64,000 nucleotides of DNA from Limnoperna fortunei (taxonomy: Eukaryota; Mollusca; Bivalvia; Mytilida; Modiolidae). Numbering within the stretch: position 1 is the first letter of the stretch; each line of letters opens with the position of its first letter. Under the pieces are notes generated by a model. It did not search any database, was not told the DNA's origin, and was given only the letters and a program-made list of their open reading frames with translations. The translations under genes were made by a program, and so were the position numbers. The stretch covers positions 50,455,346-50,519,345 of the forward strand of contig OX104125.1 of the NCBI GenBank assembly GCA_944474755.1, read 5' to 3'. Shown piece after piece: positions 28,561-38,275 of this stretch.

Positions 28561-29330
28561 AAATCATATCTAGATTTGTGTCGCTTACTCGACTTCTCTG
28601 TTTCTTTCTCGGTGACTTTATATGCAAACGATGTCTTCGTCCTAGTTTCTGAACATACGAATCTTTCGATCTATCGGCTAATGAGGCCATCGGAGTACCG
28701 AAAAACGAGTAAATCGCTAACCATGGATGTCACCCAAACAACAAGAAATGAGCAATACATCCCGTACTGTCGTGACGTGTTGCGTTGTAGGCATGTACAA
28801 GAGGCGAAACAAAACTCTTCCAATCTGGTTTTTGGTCATCATTAAATGTACCAAGCATATTAAGAAGCGTTTGATTGAACCTCTCACACTGCACATTTCC
28901 TTGAGGATATGGGTTGTACCAGATTTCTTTATTCCAGCTAGGTTGCACAGTTCCCTAATATCTTTGGATTCAAAGTTTCTTCCTTGATCACTGTGCAATC
29001 GAGCGGGAAAAAATAGTATTGTATAAAATTCTCTCATAAAAACGAGTTTGTTTTCATAGCCTCACTTTGATCTCTCTAGTCCTAAAAAGTCTAAACAAAC
29101 CAACTCTAGAGGTTGACTGGATTGTATGTTCACTAAACAAGCATACCTTTGAACCTTCGACTTCCTCATAATACAATTAGTACATGTTGATACCTTCCTC
29201 TCAACTTCTTTGTCTAAACCTGGCCAATAAAATCGAGATTTGACCAAATACAATGTACGGTCACGACCTTGGTGACCGACATCATCATGCAGGCCTGTAA
29301 GAGCTACATCTCGCTACACCTCAGGTAATA
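28561..29330 (-). pseudogene. Ty3/Gypsy integrase remnant
   Basis: An HHCC zinc domain is visible: HDDVGHQGRD, then FYWPGLD, then CTNC, ending near 29160. The catalytic core shows the first Asp in LVCLDFLGLE and the second in LHSDQGRNFES. The Glu lies in GNVQCERFNQT, in a different frame. Only about 28 codons separate the first two Asp residues, against roughly 57-60 in intact relatives, so the middle of the core is deleted. The C-terminal part YNATRHDSTG followed by FLLFG and HPWLAI is interrupted by a stop. Inactive. Confidence 0.88.
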
Positions 29331-29499
29331 CCAACTGTTGTACCTTCTCGCCATTCAACTCACAAGATCTATACAAGACTCCTCTCAATAACAAATTTTC
29401 CCCACTCTTTCAAAATCCTTGGAACCTTTTAAGAGTATTTTGCTAAAATCATCTTCAAGCGTTTCCGACTGGACAAAAATATATCAATAATCAATAAAA

Positions 29500-30180
29500 T
29501 GTTTAAATCAGCGTTCTGTCCAAACTATATCACTAATAGTATGTTCTAAAGGTGAAAACGACTCCAACCCTTCGGTATCTTTCGCTAAAAATACAGATTC
29601 TACCCTTGGACTATCTGAAACTAGTGCCGAAGTGCAAACTGCTTTTATAACATTTCTATCAACTGACTTAGTTGGTTGAGACAATCTTGATAAAATATCA
29701 GCATCAACGTTAGTTTTACCACTCAATAGGTGATAATGAAGTCATGGTCAGCCAACAAAGCTACCAATCGTTAAGTAGTCGCGTCTAGTTTTGTTTTATC
29801 CAACACATAAGTTAACGAGTTATTGTGTCGATCTCAACTTCAAAACGGCTACAAAACAAATAATCATGAAATTTGTCGGTTACAGCTCATTTTAAAGCTA
29901 GAAATTCCCTTTTATGTGCAGGATATAGTTTTTCTGATCCGCGTAAACCACGACTTGCGTAAGCTACCACCCTATCAACACCTTCTTGACGCTGAAATAA
30001 TATTGCCCTTAGTGCATCTGAACTAGCGTCAGTGTGTACTTCGAAAAGAAGACTATAATCCGCATACGCTAAAATAGGAGGAGAGGTTAGTTTTTCAATA
30101 AGAGTATCTCTCGCTTGTTGTTCAATACTTGTCCAACGCCAGGGGGCCTTAGGTTTTAACTTGGACTTTTTCGCACCTGT
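29500..30180 (-). pseudogene. Ty3/Gypsy RNase H remnant
   Basis: The reverse-strand frames show the HTDASSDALRAILFQ segment with the first catalytic Asp, then KREFLALK. LTYVLDKTKLDATTQR follows, and then the linker end GKTNVDADILSRLS, which precedes the integrase in this family. Several stops and frame changes separate the pieces. Confidence 0.85.
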
Positions 30181-30199
30181 TTTTGTTCATAGGGTGTCC

Positions 30200-30975
30200 G
30201 ACAAGGAGATAGTTTAACGGCTTAGCTACATTGCCAAAGTCTTTAATGAACTTCAGGTAATATGACGTAAAACATAGAAACTTCCGCAAATCCTTCACGT
30301 TTTTTATTTTCGACCAATTTTTGACAGTTTTGATCTTCTCGTCATCGGTTTAAATCCATTCGCGGATACAATGGATCCTAAGTATTTAATTTCAGATTTG
30401 AAAAAATCACACCTGCTCCCCTTTAACTTATGACCGTTTTCTTTGAAACGACTGAATACTGCATCTAAACGTTCTAAATGTTCGGTAGCGGTTGTTGAAA
30501 ATGTAATGATATCATCGCGAAATACAAGACATTCTCGTAAATGCATCTCACCTATGCATTTCTCTAATAGTCTCTGGAAACATGCAACCGCGTTGGTTAA
30601 CCAGAAAGGAAGCCGGCTTCACTCGTTAAATCCCAAAGGACTAGCTTGTATTTATCGGACTCTTTTATTCCACATTGCCAGTAGGCCGATCTAAGGTCGA
30701 TTTTAGAAAAGAATTCAGAGCCAGCCAAACAATTGATTATCTCGTCGACTCTAGGGGTCGGATAGGCATCCTTAATTGACGAGAATTTAATTTTCTATAA
30801 TCGATGCAAAATCGTAAAAGAGTTATCTTTCTTCTGAACGAGAACAATGTTGCTCGAAAACGGACTATTTGACTCCCAAATTGCACCCGCATCTAACATC
30901 TCTTTCAAATGTTCAAGGACTTCGTTTAAAATTGACGGAGGTATGCGTCTATAAGGTTCTTTAAACGGAGTTATA
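30200..30975 (-). pseudogene. Ty3/Gypsy reverse transcriptase remnant
   Basis: Landmarks in order on the minus strand are EEPYRRIPPSILNEV, AGAIWESNSPFSSNIVLVQK, then FFSKIDLRSAYWQ with the first catalytic Asp. The active-site box normally YxDD reads LVFRDDIITFS near 30515, a mutated form. KSEIKYLGSIVSANG follows. Frameshifts occur around 30590 and 30800. Non-functional. Confidence 0.9.
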
Positions 30976-31620
30976 AAACTACTGCTTGAATTCTTCCGAT
31001 AAGTCTGCGTTTAAATTAAAACCAAGCGTGTCTAAATCATCACGGACAGTATGTATGTTGGTATCAACGTCGCGATCCGGTTTAACCTTGATGTCGTCGT
31101 TGAAAGGATCAGCGTGACGTAACACTCTGACTTCACTAACACCGTACAGTATTGATTTCGGTTTAACCTTAACCACCCTTGCCGTCATGTTACATAACCT
31201 TACATGAATTCGACATTTTTCCTCTTTATTCATTCGAACAACCCTTGGACACACAATTACGCCGTCTGAAAACTGACTATCGACACTTTCCGTAATGACA
31301 GTAACAGCTGCACCGTTTCCATTACGCACTATACCTGACATAGTTTTTCTTGACATTGGTATTAGAGTAATGGGCTTTTTGTTGGTTGAAAGGCCAAGAA
31401 TTGAGCTTGTTAGTGACTGAAAGGCTACATTCTATTCAGGAGGATTGTTATCATTCTCTTCTCTATAAGATCTTAAAACATTTAGTACATTTGTACCAAT
31501 AATCACAGGAACCTTTTGGTTATATTCAGTTCTTGGAACTACCAACATGAGAACAGGAAAAGTTTCGTTATTCATGAAAGGTATTCTCAAATGAACTTCA
31601 ACATAACCTAACTCCTATTC
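30976..31620 (-). pseudogene. Ty3/Gypsy protease C-terminus and PR-RT linker
   Basis: The reverse strand shows ETFPVLMLVVPRTEYNQK followed by VPVIIGTNVL at about 31490-31580. This is the C-terminal half of a retropepsin. The N-terminal half, including the Asp-Ser/Thr-Gly active site, is not found upstream. Downstream an open 125-codon stretch (30979-31356) corresponds to the linker before RT, with SGIVRNGNGAAVTVITES and CRIHVRLCNMTARVVKVKP. Confidence 0.75.
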
Positions 31621-31622
31621 GT

Positions 31623-32470
31623 TTAAATTACTGCCGTTTGAGTCTCGAACACGGTTTTGGTTGTTTCCACGACCCCTTTGGAATCTATTTGAACCCCAGT
31701 TGTTTTGGTTTCTCCGATAATTACTCCGATTCGACAGAGTTTTTTGGTTTTTCTATTTTCAAGCTTGTCAATTCTGATTCCAAAGAATCCATTCTTTGAC
31801 TGAAAGTGTCTATTTCTCATTTTTTAACACCTCAGTAATTTTTTGGAGTTCGACAGAAATAAAACTTTGCTATAAATTGCTATTTTTAACATTCGAATTT
31901 GCTATTTCAAGCTCAATGGCACGAATCTCGCGCATGAGTTTATCAAAATTGGAAATTGAGTCGTAAATATGCCTGCTTGCGTTTCGTAATAAGGGATCGC
32001 TAAGACCAGACCAAAACTTTGACCTAAGCATATCATCTTCAGTAGAGGATTGTAATAGTGACTAAAGTTTTATACCATAGTCAGCCACAGTTTGATTAGG
32101 CTGCTGTTTCTCAGTGTAAAAGTTCTGTAATAACGCTTCGCTAGTGCAACCATTTCCATAAACACCCTCCAACTTTTCTAGAATCTGATCAGGACCATCA
32201 TCCCCAGGTGAAGTTAACAAATGGGTTATAGCTTGACATTTTAATGAACTTCTGAGCGATTGAACTATTATAGTTTCATCAATATTCGCTTCTCTGAGTT
32301 TACACTTAACAAAGTCTTTCCAGACGTCAATGGTCTTTGCCAGTTACTGCTAGAGTTGCTCTTCATCGTTCTCGGTTTTAACCCTGGGCTTGGGACTACT
32401 AAATTGGAATCGGTCATACTCTTCCCTGGCGACAATCTTATATTCTGTATGATCATTTAAATAACTGTCA
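31623..32470 (-). pseudogene. Gag remnant (PNMA/Ty3 capsid-like)
   Basis: The minus strand reads SLRSSLKCQAITHLLTSPG, then ILEKLEGVYGNGCTSEALLQ, then NFYTEKQQPNQTVADYG. After one stop comes MLRSKFWSGLSDPLLRNASR. This matches the capsid C-terminal lobe of Ty3-type Gag and the related PNMA/ZCCHC12 family by pattern recognition. A basic tail (NNWGSNRFQRGRGNNQNR) runs at about 31630-31740 in another frame. The zinc knuckle was not seen. Confidence 0.75.
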
Positions 32471-32850
32471 TTCTATTTATATCATTTTGATCTAAAATTT
32501 CAAAATCTAAATTCTGTTTTTAAACTGGTCTATCATGGACTGTCGCCTTCTTAGAATGTCAAATACAATTCTTTAAAAAAGGATAATGATTGAAAAATGA
32601 ATGAAATGATGAAATTATATACAGCCAAGTGTTCACATGCAATAGATAGTTAAATGTGACAACATGCAATCTGTAGTCTATACATGTAAAAATACTATGC
32701 ACTGCAAAGTAGAGATAAATAAATATAAATAAATTGAAGTAAAAATAACAAAACACAATGCAATTATATGTCAAATATTGTTCATTGGCAATGTTTTAAT
32801 AATTACATGGATAGTAACAGCAAATATTTTCCTTCGCAGGTATGCTTCAT
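32471..32850. other. Intergenic, nothing recognised
   Basis: AT-rich sequence without a recognisable gene or repeat. The reverse open frame at 32559-32774 is low-complexity (Phe/Tyr/Ile-rich), as expected of AT-rich DNA. Confidence 0.5.
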
Positions 32851-32874
32851 TCCCGTCTCGCACGCGAGACGGGA
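32851..32874. other. Perfect GC-rich inverted repeat
   Basis: Arm TCCCGTCTCGC, two-base spacer AC, and the exact reverse complement GCGAGACGGGA. It stands out in AT-rich surroundings. It could be a cruciform or RNA hairpin, or the edge of a mobile element. Confidence 0.9.
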
Positions 32875-32959
32875 TAAATAATCAAAAGCTAAACAGCGGA
32901 AACCAGTCGTATCTCAAGGATAACAGATAAACAATGCTGTGTCTTGATTGGCTGCTAAA

Positions 32960-33085
32960 TCGGGAGATAGTTGCCGATTGGAAAACAAATAAGCAGAGCT
33001 AAGTTAGGGATGAAAACCCGGCATAATTACGGGGCGGTAGCAATCATAATAGGCTAAATCGGGAGACAGCTGCCGATTGGCCAAC
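32960..33085. repeat. Interrupted direct repeat and dispersed-repeat piece
   Basis: TAAATCGGGAGATAGTTGCC lies near 32965 and TAAATCGGGAGACAGCTGCC near 33054, about 89 bp apart. Between them is a segment (CAAATAAGCAGAGCTAAGTT through CGGTAGCAATCATAATAGGC) that recurs at 34976-35042. The recurrence marks a dispersed element of unknown class. Confidence 0.75.
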
Positions 33086-33564
33086 TGTCTTGTCTTGTTC
33101 AGGTAACTACCGCCGTTGGTCGGCGCACTCTATCCTCTGGATAGATATATGTGGTGCACATCATTGCATGTGTATGGTGCATATAGTCACAGTGAGAATA
33201 GTTGACGGAGTCAGGTGAACACTTATGTACAGTGTATGGGTTATAAAACAGTTAGGCATCCACATATAAGTTATTTAAATGTAGAGTTATTAAACTCAGT
33301 CTACAATTACTACTTTATCGTAAAAGCACTAAAAGCACTAAAAGGCAAGAAGCAGCATTATACGTAAAATATCAGGCACTAGTTATAAATGCACTAAAAT
33401 GTTTAAATATTGTTAATCTAAAATTTTACTTTCTGATATCAAAAAGGGCATTTATAGCGGTTTCTAAAACTGGAGTCAAAATAAAATTCATAGATATATA
33501 TACAAGAAGGGTATCATCACTATTGCATTTTTTCTATTAAAAACACTAAAAGCATCGGATTATA

Positions 33565-34005
33565 CATAGTTTATATATTTATAGAATCCTGCCCCCCCCC
33601 CCTCCTTTAACTGTCTCATCCTTTCCATATGTAGGTTATAGCACATGCTCCTGGTTAGTTCCTCCAGCTCTATATAACCTTGTTTTTTCAGCTTACTGAT
33701 ATACGGCATCTGTTGGTTTGTACAGTCCAGTATGAGTTGAAGTAGGTTGTTTTGGGTGACAAACTCTTGGTAAACATCGTTTCTGAGGTTATCTAGGTAG
33801 CTTTTGATATGTCGGAGATGCCTTCTCCGAACGTTTTCCAGCTTTGGACACTTGAGAATAAAATGTTGTAGATCATCTGGCTCATCTCCGCATAGGCAGC
33901 ATATAGTTTTAATATAAATATCTCCATACTTTTTTCTTGTTGTATTAAACAGGTATCATTTGAGTTACAAGCTGATCTTTTGGCGAAATCCAAACTAACA
34001 CGGAA
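33565..34005 (-). pseudogene. LINE ORF2 C-terminus
   Basis: Read on the minus strand, about 120 codons are open. They run from LFNTTRKKYGDIYIKT through the zinc-knuckle-like CCLCGDEPDDLQHFILKCPK to NVRRRHLRHIKSYLDNLRN. The frame ends at HMERMRQLKEGG, a C run, and a stop near 33570. The C-x2-C...H...C module and its position identify a non-LTR retrotransposon ORF2 C-terminus. Upstream, SLDFAKRSACNSNDTC is in a different frame, so a frameshift lies near 33945. Confidence 0.82.
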
Positions 34006-34506
34006 TCAGGTTTCTAACTTTTATTAACTGCAAACTTCTATTTATAATATGTACAGCTACTTTCACTTTCAACAATACCACATTGGATAACTGCTATTGT
34101 CACTGTCTAATCTTACAACTATTACTTGAACTTAAACTTAAACTTAAACTCCTATAAATGTTACAACCATGTCTTTTATACTATTTTATAAAGAATATTG
34201 TAGAAAGTTCTTTTTCAAGTAGTTTCTATAATTATCTAAATCTTTCTTATCTAATAATAGTAACATGTAAATTCTAGAAGCTTCCAGATAAACAATAGTA
34301 CAATCAACTAATTTCTAGAATAAACCATAACATCCTTGTTCTAAACAAATTATATAACAATAATAATATGGCATAATTAAAAAATAATCACATTTAAAAT
34401 AATTACATTTGTTCATGTACAGTTCGCGACAAATCTTGACTTCTGCCGCTCTTATTTTTCTATGTACATTTTCTGCGCCTTCCCAAATATTATGTGGTTG
34501 TGACAT
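34006..34506 (-). mobile_element. LTR-like insertion inside the LINE
   Basis: On the minus strand it begins TGTCACAACCACATAATATT and splits LINE-derived coding sequence. It contains TATA boxes, and an AATAAA lies near the far end in AGTTAATAAAAGTTAG, as in an LTR's U3-R-U5. Boundaries are approximate. Possible flanking duplications, CCCGA versus CCTGA, are imperfect, and a terminal CA is not clear. A solo LTR is the best guess; a MITE-like insert is the alternative. Confidence 0.45.
34171..34320 (-). promoter_or_regulatory. Heat-shock elements upstream of TATA boxes (minus strand)
   Basis: TTCTAGAAGCTTC at 34272-34284 is a perfect three-unit heat-shock element (nTTCnnGAAnnTTCn). Two-unit sites are TTCTAGAA at 34313-34320 and GAAAGTTC at 34203-34210. 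On the minus strand these lie 15-150 bp upstream of TATAAAA at 34184-34190 and 34174-34180. The arrangement resembles a heat-shock promoter or an inducible LTR. Activity is inferred only. Confidence 0.5.
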
Positions 34507-34975
34507 CGGGTTTTTCTGTAATTGGAGGTATTAAAGGGTTGACTTCTTAGCTATATCTTCCTCACATTGTTGAGACCAGTATAATTTTTGTGCCTTCCTT
34601 ACTTCTTTGATCTAGGGTTTTTCATTAGTTCATGTATTGTCTCCATTCCATATTTCTCTAAAACTAGTTCAGCCCTTTCTGTAAAAAGTTCGTTGCTATT
34701 TCTGTTGAAGCAATGTTGTCTAATTAAGATATTATACTGATGATGGGCATCTGATTATATTCTTAAGGAGTGACAGTATATTATTAAGATCTATATACAT
34801 CTGTATTGGAATTGCACCAACGAATAGGTAAACTGCAGTATTTGAGGTTTTGTTTGGAAGGCCTCAAGATTTTCCTCTGCATCTTTTCTAGTTGTTCTAT
34901 TTCATATTGCCTACATTTCATTATCTCAAGCCCATATATCATTCCTGCTAGTCCAAACCAAACTTAAAATACTCA
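34507..34975 (-). pseudogene. LINE ORF2 fragment, upstream part
   Basis: The minus strand reads GLAGMIYGLEIMKCRQYEIE then QLEKMQRKILR, followed by stop-ridden sequence. This resembles the post-RT linker of jockey/CR1-like ORF2. It is cut at 34975, where a dispersed repeat shared with 32987-33052 begins. Confidence 0.6.
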
Positions 34976-35046
34976 ACAAATAAGCAGAGCTAAGTTAGTG
35001 ATGAAAACCCTGCATAACATTGCGGTAGCAATAATAATAGGCCGAC
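34976..35046. repeat. Second copy of dispersed-repeat piece
   Basis: CAAATAAGCAGAGCTAAGTT, GATGAAAACC and CGGTAGCAAT match 32987-33052 in the same order and orientation. GACCGCCGTT follows, as at 33110. Confidence 0.7.
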
Positions 35047-36909
35047 CGCCGTTCGTTGCCACTCGAGAAAAGCCAAGCGATCACGAATCGGTTACGATAA
35101 AAAAAGAAAAAAATATGCAAGATAATGGGAATTTAACTGTTTTAAAAGGAAAGTCGGATTGATTTGTGTATGTTTATCATAAAATGTGTATCATAAAACT
35201 TAAACGGAGAAAAACGGAAAAACAAGTGAGAAAAGGAGAACAATTTTAATCTTTTCCTGCTTACTGACAAGGTTCACATCAACTATCTTACCGCGTAGAA
35301 TGATGCATCTAGAGATGCTTAGCATAGTTCATGCTTCATATGCTGACTCTGACCTATATTTTGCGGTTGCCTGATTTGGCTATCTAAACATTGTGTACTT
35401 ATAATGAAGTCATGTTAATAATAACAATACATAATAACATTAAAAAACAGTACGTATTTTTGTCCACGAAAAATAAAGCTTAGAGACGGCTAGCTTTTTA
35501 GGAAAGCTAATACTTGTGAAATAGCTCAAACTCGAAATGAAAATTCAGTTCACTACAATGAGTATTCATACAATAAAAAAATAACAGAATGCGATTCAAG
35601 AGAACATTACTTGTTCTATCGACCTGAATCAATCCCACCTTTATTCAATTAAATATACAGTTCTAATACACAACGTTGTGATTAACGGAGATTCCTTTAC
35701 ACTATCGCACAATTTGAAGAAGCGAAACTCGTAAATTACGACTCTGTATAAATATTAAGATGAAAACCATATCAAATGCAACGCTGAACTGTGGTTATAC
35801 AGATAATTCAAATAATTAATATATAAAACCATACGTATAGTGATGGCCTTGAAGTTGGTTCGGACGAGTAAATAATTTGAAGTGTCGTAGACAAAAGTCG
35901 TCGAGCCAAAACCTACGTTGTCAAAATTGGACAAGTCGTTGAATGAACATCGTCGTTGAGCCAAACATTTAAAGAACTGGAATTATCAAAACCGTGGAAA
36001 TGGAATTTCATCTAAACTGACAAACAGACAATGGGTAACCTCACCGGAGCCTCCATTTTGTCGCCGGGTTATTGTCCCTTGTATGGCATAAATAATAAGT
36101 GGTTACCCAAATATTTTATTTGTCTGTAAATAAACAATATTACAACAATTATAATATATTTACAATATTATTTAATTCAATATAAACATTCAAATCTCAT
36201 TTAAATAATCCAATAACATATAAACTGACCTGTAAATAAACAGGGAACTATTTCAAAATAGTCCACTCAGACCCACGTACAGTGTTGGAATAACTACAGA
36301 TGTTTTTAATTGATGAGACAGGTGCGAAAAGCATGCAAAGGTGTGTTTGACTTTAGGTTTGTATGAAAATCATGCAAAGGCGTGTTGGACTTGAATATAC
36401 GGTTGATTAGTCAAAACATCAATATGAAATGACGAATATATATATGAATGATATATGATAATGAAACGAATAAAATATCTGAACACACGAATCGGAAAGC
36501 TTCCAATTTAAATAAAAGAATTAGCTTCCCGTGACACGTATCCCTATTTATGTATACAATTCGTTTTGCTTTTTGTCATTGTGCCAAGGGCATGAAATTA
36601 TTCATCATTCAATAACAGGAAAAAGTTGCTTTCATTACTTACGTGTACATAACACTCTACATTTGTTTTTAGTAGAGTAAGCCCATTGCGCTAAATATTT
36701 CAGCTTTATTTAGAAAGAGTACAAGTAAAACAGAAATCACGACATTTTATTTAGAACCATCTTGATCTTCATCTACATGATGAATCGCTCAGTCAAAATT
36801 GACGACTATGCAACGGTGTGAAAAGGCTAGTCCCAAACAAGAAATTAACTAGAATAAACATATTTATACAGAGTTTAAACCGTTGTTTTATTATTGTGCG
36901 TATGGATCA
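35047..36909. other. Intergenic, no gene recognised
   Basis: AT-rich sequence. On the minus strand, 35600-36060 has an AATAAA near 35643 and could be an LTR-like relic, but no termini were found. An imperfect inverted repeat (CAGACAATGGGTAACC at 36025-36040; GGTTACCC at 36101-36108 followed by TTGTCTG) brackets about 60 bp. Confidence 0.4.
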
Positions 36910-38275
36910 GTGTTTTAAACAGATTCAATGAGCTTGCAGATGCAATTCGCGGTGGCAAGGCATTCCAAAGGATTACAGGACGAAGAAACTGAATTTGAAA
37001 TAATCTTGTGAGTTGTAGAACAGTTGTATTGGTTCTTCCATCTCAGATTGATTGTAATTGTGACACATAGATATTGTGCTGTGACAACTGATTCTAGTGC
37101 ATGGCCCTTAAAGATATTATTGTACTTGTATGGATTTTTATAACGGGGGACAGACATAGAATTGTATTTTCTAAGTTGAATTGAATGCTCCTTGTTATTC
37201 TCATTTTGTTATTGAATCCAGATCCTTTTGAAGTGTTTTGAAGTCGGAGAATTGTTTAAAAGGCCTGTAAAGAATACAATCATTGACAAATACGCGTGTT
37301 TAAGAAAATGCCGTTGCAGGGAGATCATTTATAAACACTTTAAAAAGGAGGGTCGCAGTACAGAACTTTGGGGAACCCCACTGACTGCAGGGAATTAACA
37401 AGAGGTCATCCCATCAAAAACCACCTCTGCATTCTGCTGTTAAGGAAAGATTATATCGATTTCAATGTGAAAGATCTTATAGTTGTCAAGCGTGCAGAGC
37501 AGTCGCTTGTTGTGTACCTTGTCAAAAGCCTTATAAAAGTCAATAATTATAGGATCGGTTTGTCTAACTTTATGAAGGTTGCTGATTATTTTATGGGTGA
37601 GTGAGATAAGTTGTGATTCTCAATTTTTCTTTGCCCTTAAGCCATGTCGGATGTCATAGAGTTCAAAATGTTTTAGTTTAGTTTAGTATGCAGGTCAGTT
37701 TAACTGGGCGTTAGTTACTGGTCAAGTATTTCTCACTTTGCTTGACGACAGGAATAACATCAGCTTGTCTCCAGTCAGTTGGTACTTCACCTGTATAAAG
37801 AGATATACTGAAGAAATTGGTTAAGGCAGGGCAAATTCAATGGTATCTTATTTTAGAACGCGTGCTAATATTCATCTGGCCAAGTTACTTTAGATAGATC
37901 CATATTTTCAGAAATATTTCAACACCGTCTGTTTTAATGGTGATAGGGGGCTTATTAGGAAAGTTGCCATTAAGTGTATGATTTTTCTCAGTGTTGTCAC
38001 CTGTAAAGACAGAATGGTATTGTTCATTTAATATTTCAGCTTTTGTTTGCTATCATCGATGAGAATGCTAGAGATGAGAGACCACATAATTGTCTTATTT
38101 AGTGCTCTTAATGTAATTCCAGAATGTTTTCTTTGTTTTGTGATCTGTCAATGTTTTATCATAGCATATACTATTTTCCATATATATGCCCAATATTCGC
38201 TTCTTGTTTATTTCTGAATTATTTGACGTTTTTGTAAGCTTTCTCTATGGTGGCAGATTTTTCAGATGTTTCATT
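36910..38275 (-). pseudogene. Jockey/CR1-like LINE reverse transcriptase remnant
   Basis: Read on the minus strand, the RT landmarks are in order. First come SLYTGEVPTDWRQADVIPV, then DPIIIDFYKAFDKVHNKRLL, then SGVPQSSVLRPSF near 37370. The active-site region FVNDCILYRPF near 37285 should read FADD. LQKDLDS, MSVPRYKNP and AQYLCVTITINLRWKNQ follow. Stops and frameshifts break it into at least four frames. An old, inactive copy. Confidence 0.87.

Larger units (their letters stand above)
28540..32470 (-). mobile_element. Degenerate Ty3/Gypsy retrotransposon (gag-PR-RT-RH-IN)
   Basis: Read on the minus strand, the order is gag, protease remnant, reverse transcriptase, RNase H and integrase, which is the Ty3/Gypsy order. 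Every domain is broken by stops and frameshifts, and parts of the protease and integrase core are deleted. I could not identify flanking LTRs or a primer binding site. The right part abuts unique DNA and the left end lies against repeat C. The element is not autonomous. Confidence 0.92.
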
